A DNA stretch of 64,000 bases from Desmodesmus armatus. Taxonomy: Eukaryota > Chlorophyta > Chlorophyceae > Sphaeropleales > Scenedesmaceae. A model generated the notes under the pieces. The model did no database searches and had not been told where the DNA came from. It was given only the letters and a program-made list of their open reading frames with translations. The translations under genes were made by a program, and so were the position numbers. Shown here one piece after another: positions 22,601-34,783 of the stretch (position 1 is the first letter of the stretch; every line of letters begins with the position of its first letter). Location of the stretch: the NCBI GenBank assembly GCA_007449985.2, contig VIIQ02000622.1:1-64000 (forward strand). Direction: 5' to 3'.

Positions 22601-25600
22601 GTTGTCTGCCTTGACCAGGCAGCCAGGTGCACAGCACAACGGCGTCACTCGCCCTGGGGGTTAGATGACCCTGTTGGTGAACCATGCAACCCCAAATTTA
22701 CAGGCTGTTAGTCCTTCTCTCTTTAACCTAAGCCATGTTCAGAACAGGGGCCAGCCAGGTTGCCCTGATGCTTACTTGCAGCAGGGCACGTTTTTGGCAG
22801 TGTGTCCACAGGGCAGCTCCACAGTCTCCTCCAGGGCTGCGCAGGCCGTGCAGGGCTCCCAGCACAGCCTGTTGCAGGCATGGCGCTCAAGTGCACACAG
22901 CTTGCCGCATGGCTTCAGGCACTTGGTCTGCAAAGGGCACCCAGCACAGCAAGTTGAGCTGGTTGTTGATTGTGATTGGACCAGCCTGTGTAAGTACACC
23001 ACTAGTGCTGACAGTTGCTGTGAGGTGACATCATTGGGAACAGTTCACGCCTTCACTGTGCAGTGCAGGAAGCTGTAGCAGCTTGCATGGATGCTGCCAA
23101 TCTCACCTTGGTAACATTAATGGTAACATATTCCCCTTCATTTCTACCCACCGACTGTCCAGCACCACACCCCAAGAAGATGACGGGAACAGCAAGAACC
23201 CAACAAACATGGCTGATCATCAAACTTCAGGCAACCAATCATGCCAAGGCACCACAAAACATCTGCAATGGCAACCGCCTGCGACAGACATGCCTACCTG
23301 TATGTGCTGGGGGTCGTCTGCATGGCAGCGCCTGGGGCAGGTGTGGCCACACGGCAGCTTGAGACCACATGGCTGTTGACAGCCGCCATCACCCACCAGC
23401 TGAGCAAACTCATGAGGGCGAGTGACGTCTGTCATGTTGCTGTGGCGCTGGCAGCAGACCTGCAGTGGTACAAGGAAGCAGTCCATGCTGTTAGAGCACC
23501 CAGTCCAGAATGCCTGGACTGGGCAGAGAGTACTCATGTGTACACATGCCCTCCAAAAGGTGCCGACCAAATCATTGGTGCACTAAGCCGGTGACACAGA
23601 GTTATCTGTACCAGACAGAGTGTGCGTTGCGCTGGGATGACTGCTTGGAAGCTGGCACAGCGGCAAAATTGAACACACCTGCAAGCTCTTGCCCAGGCAG
23701 CCTTGTGTGGAAAGGTGCTCCAGCACAGGTGCCCACATGCAGCTCCTGCCAGCAGCAATGGCCTTGTCAGCAGCGGCTGACAGAGCAGCTGAGCTGCCTA
23801 TGAGGTACATGCCCTCCTTGGCCCTGCAGCAAGCAGAAAGTCAGCCGTGTAGCGGCAGCATCGGTTGGTTGGTGGTGGGTCCAACACTGCGTCGATCATG
23901 TCAGCCACAACAGCATGATGACAGCAGTACAAGGCATCTTGTTGATGCATGGATTGGGCAAGAAGAGTATATAAACGTTTCGAGGGAAGACATAGAAAAA
24001 CGCACCCCGACGTAAGAACAAAACACACTCCGTTCGCAGTTCTTGCATTGCTCGGACGTTTCTCGCGAACTGCAGAAACTAGCTCACCGCGACAGCAGCA
24101 CGTTGATGCGGTTGTCGACGGCGAGGAAGCCGATCCCTGCGCCCTGCTCCCGAGGGTTGCGGACCAAGCTGAGGATGATGATGCGTGCTTCCTCGCCCTG
24201 GAAGTTGTCAATAGTCGCCAGCCGGATGCTGCGGCCCATGGTCACGATCCTGCTGCCGGCGCCTGCAAGGCTGCTGCCGTTGCCCTCGTCGCCATCAGCG
24301 GCGAAGGTGCTGTCTGGCATTGAGGCATCCGTCAGGACGTTGTTGAGGTCTGTTGCATCTCTGTCGCTCATGACGAACTTGACGTCAGAAACAGCCGCGA
24401 TGGCTTGCCTCAGGCGCAGGAGCTGGCCCACATATGGGGTGAGGATGCAGATGTCTGGCTGCTCGCTGCCACCGTAGCCCTGCTGCAGGAGGTACCTGTG
24501 AACAGCATGATAGTGCAGCACAGACGTTAACGTCGCGGTCGGGGGTAGAATGGTGGATGTGCAAGTTCGCACACATTTTCCTGTAGTCAGTCGCCTGTCC
24601 ACAAGTCTAGAGGGCGCATTTCTGAACACTGCAACAGTGCTGCGCCCAGGCTGCAGCAGGCCAGACCAGTCACTGCTGGCAGCAGTTTCACACAGCGTGC
24701 GCCTTTGCACCAACACAGTGTATCACCAGTCTTGTAGCCACCCCGAGAACTGCTCAGGGTAGTCACCACACCCGTGCCATATTGAACGTGCATTACAGTA
24801 ATGTTCATACACTGCACAAGCCTATGTGACCTGGCGTGTTGCCGTGTAGTGATGCACCAGCTGTTGGTTGACTAAACGCATGTTCAAGCGCCACATGTGT
24901 GTTATAAATTCAATTCGGGATGTGTGCAAGCCAGCCCCCTACCTTGCCAGCCCCACACAGGCCTGGACCTCATGCTCATTGAAGCGGGACTTGCCCTGGT
25001 CTGTCCCACCCTCCTTGACGTCATGGTCCCAGAAGAACAGGTCTCTTGTCATGCCCTTGACGTGAGGGTAGGCGGTGACTGCTGGATGGTCCTTGAGAAG
25101 AGGGTACAGTGGGGCACGGATAAGCCTGCGCAGCAGGTCATGACAACAGGTCATGACAACAGGTCACCTTGTAGTACAAGCAAGCTCGCTAGGTACCAAG
25201 TGCCGCTTGTACGACGCAAGACGTCACAGCATGTGATGCTGCCAGCATTCAGTGAAAAGGGGCCTCTGCTCATGAGCTGATCAGCCAGCCTGCAAGGACA
25301 ATCCGGCAATCAGCACCACCCAGCCATTGCAACAAGCACTTGCAGCAGCCTGCGGCATTGTTTCAGCTCAACAGCTTCAGCGCCAGAGGCTGCAAGTGCC
25401 GGCAAGTGCGATGTGCCACAGTACAAGCACTCACTCTGCTATCTCAGGCCTCATCCTGCGCTGCGTCTGCAGCGTGACGTGCTGCACAGTCCCTGCCTCC
25501 ACCAGTCGTTCAAACATGGACTTGTTGAGGTCGTAGCCCCTGCCGCTCTCTTTCTGTAGCTCGTACACCTCAACCTACATACGCACACACTCCACCTGTA

Positions 25601-28600
25601 GCTATGCACATGCCATGCAGCTTTGAAAGCTCTTTCCAGCAGTTTGATGATGCACAGAAAGATGTGAACTGGAGCCAGAGAAAACAGGTTGATTCAGAGG
25701 TTGATGCAGAGGTTGATTCAGAGAGGCCACACCTCATGAGGGTGGAAGCCAGTAGCACTTGGCGGAATGTTTTGGCCCTTACCTTGGGTGACAGCTGGAA
25801 GTGGTCACCGATGAGGACCAGGTGCTCCACTGTGGGGGCCAGGCTTGTGAGGATGTGGGCCTCAAGCACCTCGGCAGCCTCCTCAACTATCACCAGCTGC
25901 AGCATGACAATTGTGACAACAAGTGCATGTGTTGTTATGTCGGCAAAAGGTGTTCCTCTGGTTCCTGACCTAATCCTTGCTGTTCTTCACAAGCCTTGTG
26001 TCTGAGACCACCATGTTGGCAACACTCATGCAGACGTGGCACTGATGCTGGAGTGTTGGGCTGAAGTTCAGCTTGGCATGCGCATTGAAAGGAAGCGACG
26101 TCACCTTGCAAGTTGCCATGTGACGCTCCAGTACGTCTAGTACAGCCTGCTGTGAGGCAGCATGGCTGTATTCAATACTTGGGCCAAGTGAACAAGCCCT
26201 ATCTGTGCTGCACAGCAGCTGCCTACCTTTGGCTGCAGCCCGTGCAGCAGGCCTTGCTGGTTGGCCAGTCCAGTGGTGGTCATGCCCACGATGCGTGCTC
26301 CCCGCAGCACCTGTGCAACAAAACCATGCACACCTCTCGCAGTTCGTCTCAACCTCACACATGCATGGCTCACCCGGCCATATCGGTGAAGCTGTTGTCG
26401 ACCCAAGCCGGACAATGCGCATTGCTGACTGTGCAGTGTCTGCATCTGCCCTTGCATCCTGCCACTGTACAAGCAGTGCTTTGCTGGTAAACACAGACAG
26501 TCACCATGGCTTGACATGAAATCTAGACCCCATCCAGGGCAACAAGTTGACTAGGGTAGGGTTCAACCCTAGTAGGTGCAGGCACACCTGCAGTGCTGCC
26601 CTGTCATACAGCTCCTTGAGTTTCTTCTGCTGCTCCTCCAGCTCGGTGACAAGGTCGTTAATGTCGCTGCCCCACTCAATGGCCAGGGTGTCAGCCAAGT
26701 GCTGGTACAGCCGCAGCCGCTCAGGCCTGCGTGAAAGGGGGAGCACAGGAGTACGGAAGACACACAACGTAATTACTTGGGAAGTCCAGGATAAAACTGA
26801 CGCCATTTGTCTGTAAAGTTGGCACATGGCATCACAGTGTGCAGTCAATTGTTAGCCAGAGCGGTGTGTGCCCGCTGGCTGAGCATGGGCAACCTTACTA
26901 TGGCAGCCCTCTTGCTCCTTGATACGTGCCTAGTAGTGCGCACCACTAGCATGCTAATGCATAAGGCGAAGCTGTGAGTCCACATGCACCTGAAATGAAA
27001 TCCACACATGCAATACACTGTGTGACTGTTGTTGTGAAACCTGTGCACTGAATTAGACAGCTCGACCCACCTGGTCATCCCCTGGATGTCCTCTAGCAGC
27101 AGCAGCTCATCAATGGGCCTGTTGAGTGCCTCAAACTCCCTGATCTCATCTGGTGCAGCCTGTTGGGGCTCAACACCAGCTGGTGCTGCAGCAGGCCTCC
27201 TGCTACTGCTGAGATCCTGCTGGGGCTGCTGTTGCTGGTGCTGGGGTGACGGGCTGTGCTGATCACTGTGTGCCTGAGCACTAGGACTAGCAGCAGCACT
27301 GCTGGGAGAACCTGGGACACTGCTGCTTGCTGGCTCCTCCTGCCCCTCTGCAGCAGTGTTGCTGCTGTCCAGGCTGGCGACCTCCCAGCCCTCATCGCCA
27401 GACTCCTGGTCTAACTCCTGCACTGCAGCTGCCCCTGCTGCAGCAGCAGCTGCGCTGCCCGGCTCATCAAGCATCAGCCACTCGCCAAAGTTTGAGCTAA
27501 CCGACAGCGGCTGACTAGAGGCTGTGGTACTGTCCTCAGTCAAGGATTGCGCACCCTGCAGCTCAGCAAGGAAGGTGCTGGAATCATCCGTACCCTGCTG
27601 CCACTCCGGTGCCAAAGCTGCAAAGGGGTTGCTGCTGGCAGTAGTGCTGCTACCAGCATCGGCCCCTGCTGCATACCCAGCATCTGCAGACCCGCTGTTG
27701 AACCCATCACTGCTGCTGCCTGCGACAGGGGCTTCCGTAAACCCCCTAGCAGCATCCTGCTCCCACTGCTGCATGCGTTGCTGCATCCACTGCTCACGAA
27801 GCCAGTCCTGCTCAGGGCTGCTGTTCAGCCAGTCTTGCAGCACGTCCTGACCCCACACCCAGCCCTGTTGAGCGTGCTGCTGCTGCTGGCCGCGCTTGTT
27901 CTTCCGCCGTCGTGTCTGCTGCTGGAAGCCGTCATCTGGGTCAACTGCTGCTGCCTCCAGGAATGCTGCATGCTCAATGACGTAGGCACGGAAGCTGAGG
28001 GACTCTGCCAGGGCGGGGTGCTTGAGCTGCAGCCACTCGTACACATCATCCAATTGCAGGCGCCTGCGGCAGGCACGTGTGTTGACACAGTGGGGTGTGG
28101 TTGGGCCGTTGGCAACCATGTTTTGTATGCCCAGGGAGGAGAGCTGGACGCAACATATAAGACACAATAGTAAGGCACCGTGCTGGTGAGACAGACCATG
28201 TCCCATTGCTCTCCTTACTGCCAGTGTGTTTCTGCTATCCACAGGGCTGGAAACGTTTCTGCATACATTTACAGCCTCCCTTGGCGGGTTCCAATGGTGT
28301 ACCGTACACCGCATTTGAACTCAGCATGTCTGCATAGGCACGTGCCATGCACACAATCTAGGCACATGCCACTTTTGCTGCACAGCAAGCTGCTTTGTGA
28401 AGGGTCGACAACTGTCTGTGTCACACACCTGACGGTCCTGCTGGACCTGAGCTTGTCCAGTCGGCCATTTACACGCCCCTTGAGTTCCTCCACACGCTGA
28501 CGGCAGCTGGCCACCTCACGGCCCCTAGCCTGGCCACCCTCCTTCGCCTTCAGGTTGTACTTTTCAAGCTCTGGGCAGTTTGACCTGTGAAGAAAGGGCA

Positions 28601-31600
28601 CAAACAAAATGTCGCAAGAGGATCAGCGGCCCACAAGCTTACTGTAGCTGCAGATGCAGTTTGGCAATGCTATGCCATCATCGGCATTCGTTCCACAACT
28701 GCACAAGCTGAACCCCGATGGTGGCTGGCTACCAAGCATGCGGCCTCAAAGCATTCACCACAGTCAGGCTGCATCCACATGCTGAGTGCACTCAGCAACT
28801 CCGTGCCACGTCTCAGTGACGCACCTGCGTCCAACGCGTATGATGCCCTCCGTGATGCCGCAGTTGACCAGATCCATCAGAAACGCATCCAAGGCATGGT
28901 TGGTGTAGCACAGCACAAGGATGGGGCCAATTAGCGGCCGCAGCTGCCAGGGAATGCTGCTGAGGGCAGCCTCTGACTGCAGACAGTCTGGGCTGCTGCG
29001 TGTGTTGGCCAGCAGTAGCCGCACCAGCTGCACGCCGATGTATGTCTTGCCTGCAGCAGGGTGGCGTTATCATGAGCAATGATGAGCTCGCGGGGGGGGG
29101 GGGGGGGGGGGGGGGCTCATGGGTATCAGTTGCTATACACTTTTGAACTGAGGCGGTGGCGCACTGAGTGATCACTGTCATGACAGCAATGCAGCTTGCG
29201 TGTGGGGCACACACAAGGCATGCTTCCAACCAGGCCAGCAAGGAGTGGGCCAGCCAGTCCTGAATGTGTGTCAAGGTGATTCACTGCCCCAGATCACTGC
29301 AATTGCCCACACGACAGCGGCTGTTTTGGTTTGTCCATGACTCCCTACAGATTCAATCTGTGGACGGCGTGCACAATGTCAGCACTATGTCTCATGTGGA
29401 GATGTCAAGATGCACAGCTCGCTGTACAATACGTACCGCAACCTGGGGGCCCCTGTACGACAGCCAGCTCTCTTGTGAGGCATGCAGCCAGTGCAGCTGC
29501 CTGTGACTCATCCAGTGTTGTGGCACGCTGCAGCAGGTCCACAGGGATGCCCCCAGGGCTGCTAGGACACAGCCGCTGCAGCCTGCACAGCATGCAACAG
29601 CATTATGCCTGAGCCCAACCAAGCTCAAGTCGAAATGCAAGACGTGCGCTTTGCACACTGTTGTCAGCACGATGCCGCAGGCTGTTGACACAAGCTGCTC
29701 AGCAGCTTGTACCAGTGCATGCGGCATGCACTGGTATCTGTGTGGTAAACACAAGGCGCTCATGTTCACACAAGTAATGCAATGTAAGACCAGAGCCCCA
29801 CCTGTGCAGGTCTGCTGTGCTGAGGTCCTTGAGCCTGTCTTGGCTGGTAACAGCGGTCAGGTCGTACAGGCAGTTGGCTCCAGCAGCATACGCAGGCACC
29901 TGGGCGGCCCAACCGTTGTTTGGCATACACAGACAGCAGGGTAGGGCAGTCAGCACATGCATTGCAGTGAGGATGACCAGACTGTTGCTAGAAACAGCAG
30001 GTTTCTTGGCACATGGCTTTATGCTGAGCATTCAAGGCAAGCTCACATGCCAAGGTGGGCCACCCGAAGGAAAGGTCATCCCGTGCCAACAAAGCAGGTC
30101 ACCACCTGAGTGCGGGCGCTTGACCGGCCTTTTGGCCCACACAAAGCCATGCAATCCGCTGCCACCGCCACGTGCAAGGATACTGTGTGAGCGAACTCAC
30201 ATCAACGGCTCCACCACTGCCTCCTGTCCCAGAGCTGCCAGTCACCAGCTGCCCTCGCAGCAGCAGAGGCTGCGGCATGTTGCCGCTTCCAGTTGTGTTC
30301 TGGTCATACAGGATGTACTTGGCCAGAGGCAGCGGGTGTGTCGCCTGAAGAGCCTTGAGTATGGGTTCATAGGCAAAGAAGCTGCCAGCGGCCGGCACTA
30401 TCACGACCTCCTTCTTGCCACCCAGGCGTTGGCGCCCCAGCACCGCAGCCATCAGTTCGGTAGTGACGGGCTCACCACACATCCTGCGCGGCAGCAACAG
30501 AAGCAGCATACACCATGCGAGGTGGCTGGGAACCTTTGCATGCTCTGAGTATGCAGTAGATCTGTGTCACCAAAGGCAGGGATGCGTGATAAAAACGAAA
30601 CTGCATTTTGCCAGGAAGCATCCAGAGTCTTTGCCTCCACCACTGCACACACCAGCAGGCAGTACAGTTCGACCAGCCCCCAGCAGCAGAGGTGGCAGCG
30701 AGGCAAGGGGGTACATCGGCGCGCCTGCGGCACTTTCAAAGCGCATGATGCAGCATGCGGCGCGTCGTGGCGCTATGCCGCCGCACTTTCAAAGCGGCCC
30801 TCTTCCGCCTTCGTTCGAGCCATTTTCCTACAATGGCACACTGCAGCCGCTGCACTTGCACTGCACTTTGCATTCAGTCAGTCATCTTGAAACGTGGGTC
30901 CAGGTCTTGCTGCCAGCAACAGGATTGATCAGCCATCGACCCAGTTATCGGCTGTACTATGAAGCAAGTGCAAGGCTGATGCGCACCTGAGGCCCAGCTG
31001 AGGCCGCCTGCGCTCGCCCCGTGGTGCCAGGTCCTGCTCCTTCCGGTCACAGACAGTGGCAAACATCATGTTGGGCAGACCTCTTGGCTCCCCATCCCAC
31101 CACAGGAACAGCAGGCTGCCATGCTGCAGCTGCTTGGTGTGCTTCCACCAGTCAAACCTGCGGGGCTGGTCAGCTTTTGCCAGCTGTGGCGCGTCATCAA
31201 ACTCAACCTGTTGCAACAGGATGACACATCAGGTGTTCATGGCATGCACTGCAGAATGCAAAACTTCATTCTACATGTTTGATCTCAACCAATTTGCTAC
31301 TTTTTATTTTTTTTTTGAAATATTTTTTTCAAACAAGTGCAAACAGGCAACAAGCAACATATTGCATAACCAACATTTTATTATTGCTTTGAAAACCATG
31401 CTGACAAACATTTTGGAACCTGCCTGTCAGGCATTGTTGGAAAATAGATAAATGCACCAGAACAGTGTGTGTGCTTGGCACCTTGCATGGTACGGAATAC
31501 TCAGCAGCTGGCGTACAGCACCAAACCCAAGCAGACGCATTAGCTGCTGGTGCCGCCCTGCAAAAGCAGGGTTTCTTTCACACAAAGGGAAAGCAGGAGT

Positions 31601-34254
31601 GACCATGTGCCAGCTGGATAGGACACATCCCACCTCAGCTGTGTGTGAACTCACCCTGATGGCAATGCCGCCATTGTAGGTGGTTGTCAGGCCCATAACC
31701 GACACGTTGCGGTACACTGTGATGTCCTGCACGTCCCTCCCCACCTTGAGGTGCAGGCGGGTGCTGAAGCCTGGCACTTGACCCTGAACGAGCAACAAAA
31801 CAAGGGCCGCAATTGAAAGCTGCTGCGGACAGCAAGCTAAGCAGACGTGACCAAACCACCAGCGCTACATGGTGAGAATACCACTGACATGTACTGCATG
31901 ACGTCACAGTGACCAAAAAATGAGGTGTACTGACATTGCAGGCGCGCCTGCCCTGCACCTTACGTACTACGTACGACATACATGCTGGCAGGCAAGCACC
32001 ACACTACAATTACCTTGAGAGACTTGAAGCCGGCCACACCACCAAAGTGGGCGAAGGCTTGTGCCGCATCACAGACGGGCCCCACCACATCATGCCGCAG
32101 CAGGCGGTAGTGCAGCTCCCTGTGGGCCCTGTCAGGGTCATGGGCCGCATGTGGCAGGCTGCCAGGCCTGCAGTGCACAGCAGTAGCCACCAATGAGGTG
32201 CGCAGCTGCAACAGGATAAGGGGCCATGAGGCACAATCGGCTCCGAGTTGCAGCAGTGTGATTGTTCCCATCCTGAACTAGGGGGTGAAGAGAGTGTGGT
32301 AGAGTTGGCCCTGGTGACAGAGACAGAGACCTAGTTCCCCACCACAGCATTGTGAGTGTATGAGTGTATGCGTGTTTGAAAATTGAGCCAGCACAGCGTC
32401 CCAAATGGATCACTGGCGGCGGTCAGCGAATGTTTTTGAGCGGTCAGCGAGTTGACTCAGACGCGACCGGCGCTCATTCAGTGCAGGCAGTGGAGAGCCA
32501 CATTCATCACCCGCAACCACATCAGTGGTGATCAGCTCACCTGTTGGCTGGCAGGAAGGGCTTCTGTGTGCAGAGTGCCTCCTCCCTTGTTGGTGCCACA
32601 GAGATCTCATCATGTGACACCTTGTCATTGTTGTGCCGAGGAGCCCCAGACGGGTGTAACTCCCCAGGGCCCGGAGTGCTGGCAGCAGCTGCCGCTGACT
32701 TTGCCTGCTGCTTCTGCTGCACCTCGAACCGCTTCTGTGCCGCTGCCAGCTGCTCGACAGCCTCACTACGCCCCATGTGCGCCTGCAGCTGCCTCTCCAG
32801 GAGTTGCAGACTGTTCAGCAGTCTGCGATACTCTGCAGTCCTGCTGTGGGCTGCTGTGCTCTCTGCAGGCAGGTGCTGGTTGAAGGCTGCGGCGAGGGTT
32901 TTCAGCAGGGTTGTGGCACCGTCGAGGGCCCCAGGGGTCTGCTGCAGGCTGCCGCTGAAGCGGGAGGTCACCTCTTGGAGGTAAGATGTGATGGGTTGCA
33001 GCACATCTAGCCAGTCCTTGGGGTGCAGGACAGGACCTGCAGGGGGCAGAGTGATGCAAGCAGTGCGGCAGGGTGCGGGCCAAGTTGCGACTTAATCAAG
33101 ATCCTACAGGTCAGGCCAGCTGTTACAGGCAGCCTGCACCTGTGCACAAGCATACTGTTACGATATGCCGACCTGAGCAGGTGAGAGTTGCTGTATAACT
33201 TGGCTGTTGCCGCCATAGTGATGTATGAGTACACTGTTGTGCTGAAAGTCTGTTCATCATGGACGCAAGGTGCGATCTGACAGCAAACCCATCTGAAAAT
33301 GTTTCTTGGACGTGCCATGCACGTGCTCACAAGCATGCATCACCGTGCTGGCATTACTCATGGCATGAGTAACCGCTGCAGCTGGGCTGAGCTGAGACGG
33401 ATCTTCCCAGGTGTAGTACACTGTGCAGCAGCGCAACCCTGCTCTGCATCAAATGCGGTACCCACCATGCTGCCGTGCATGTTGCGCTTGATGTACGTTT
33501 CATCGCCAGCTGGTGCTGCTGCACTGAGGGCCTCCAGTGCTGAGCTGAGTGCTGACAGGCTGAGGGAGTCGTGCATGGTGGCGAGCACTGGCAGGTCCAG
33601 CCTGACTTGCTCGCTTGTCAGCAGCTTCAGCAGGGGCACCAACACACCCAGCAGGTTTGTGGGGGCCTGCAGATGGGAAACAGCAGAACCGCAGGATCTT
33701 ATTGGCAAGCGCAAGGGATAATGCCGTTGCAAGGGAGTAACGTGCTGGCCTAATGTGAGTGCCTGAAGGCTCCAGGGCATACCACCCGCCCACTCAGCAT
33801 CCAGCACTGCTGCCTTCTGGGATAGAGGGCTTAGCATACTTGCACCACCAACACTGGCAGGGGCAGCTGAACGACAGCAGCGCACCTCGGGCTGCGTCAT
33901 TTGTAGTGCTGCTGCACGCAGAAGGTGGCACCCATCTGTGCTTTTCAGGTCCTGTAGCACCCAGTGTGCCTGATCCCGATCACACTGTGCCAGTGCCAGG
34001 TGCACCCAGCGCTGAACAACGTCTGCTGGTGGATCCAGTGAGGACCCAAGCTGCGCCAACAGCTGCTTTGTAGCTGAGCTGCTGGTGCTGAAGCCTCGAC
34101 CCCCAGCACTGGCTGACACAGATCCTCTACCCCTTCCCCTGCCTGCAGCTGGACCTCGGCTGATCTCTCCACCACCAATACTATGAGAAAAGCGGCAGGC
34201 TTCGCCGTTTCTGCAGCCCCCGGGAGAACTGTGGAACTTGCAGGGCGGACGCAT
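16672..34254 (-). CDS. ZNFX1-like SF1 RNA helicase with NFX1-type zinc fingers
   Basis: A single ~17.6-kb gene of about 29 exons, roughly 2,600 residues by my rough exon sum. In order: a CCCH finger at the N-terminus (CKFHSSPGGC...CRFSH, C-x8-C-x5-C-x3-H, near 34190-34250); a ZNFX1-type upstream region (33.7-30.2 kb); Walker A GPPGCGKT, split by an intron (29437 joined to 29050); LVLCYTNHALDAFL; a long Gln/Ser-rich insert (27.1-28.1 kb); the DEAD-box equivalent VIVEEAAEVLEAH (~25.9 kb); IGDHFQLSPKV; TIDNFQGEEARIIILSLVRN and AVDNRINVLLSR (~24.1-24.2 kb). NFX1-type Cys repeats (LPCGHTC, CDRPLACGHSCEMKC) lie at 23.4-21.4 kb, then CPNCRGLI, a helical region (20.2-18.0 kb), and a terminal ZNFX1-type finger (YECPNGHLFVIGECG...RCVQCGARIGG). 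The family acts in RNA surveillance and small-RNA inheritance in animals. The start at 34252-34254 opens the CCCH finger. Confidence 0.88.
16792..17081 (-). other. Last intron of helicase gene with AT-AG ends
   Basis: The domain pattern requires joining ...GECGQAMQ (exon 17082-17195) to TTRCVQCGARIGG (exon 16672-16791). The bases after the CAG are ATAGGCTT, not GT. The 3' end is a normal ...CCCTGCAG. A GT eight bases further would insert residues into the finger and shift phase. Confidence 0.45.
29092..29115. repeat. 24-base poly-G tract in helicase intron
   Basis: An uninterrupted G run 42 bases outside the exon carrying the KT of the Walker A motif. Confidence 0.95.
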
Positions 34255-34783
34255 TGTCACTGCGCCCGTCAGGGCCGATCTACAAGACTCATATGGTTTG
34301 AAATAGACGATCAGAACAACCAGTGGTGCGCTTGCGACGGAAGCGACAACAAGAATGTATCCGTGCCGATGGTCATCACGGATAAGTGGTTTGACTGTCC
34401 ACGACCACGAGCCTTGCCGGGACAGAGGACATAGTGCTACATCTGGTGCTGAATGGTGGGATGAGACCAAGGGGCATAGCTGCAGATTGTTTGTTGTACA
34501 GCCTGCAGTACGCCAACCGCCAAGCTGACGCCCTGCTGATTCACCTGTGCGTGTTTCTTTGTGCAAAGTCCCAAGAATGCGGTTGAAAGACTCGCAGACA
34601 GCTCCAGTGCGGCTTGGTCAACATCGGGAACCTTGGATCCGATGACGTCACGTGATGATGTACCCACTCAATCATTGATAAGAGGGACACAACGGGCAAA
34701 CTCAACCACTGCAGACCATCACTAGCGTTTATCTTGAAGCCCTCGTTGCCTGCATCAATCCGACAGACAACAACAGCAGCAAC
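34255..34783. promoter_or_regulatory. Shared divergent promoter region
   Basis: These 529 bases separate the start codons of the minus-strand helicase gene and the plus-strand lumen-protein gene. TGACGTCA (34643-34650) overlaps CACGTG (34649-34654), giving a fused CRE and G-box 130-141 bases upstream of the lumen-protein ATG. No TATA box is obvious. Confidence 0.5.

Noticed and set aside
26845..28314. 489-codon minus-strand frame as one intact exon
   Set aside because: Only the middle part (~27.07-28.07 kb) fits the helicase. The ends run through splice sites (AG before RRRLQLDDVYEW, donor after GMTR) into intron.
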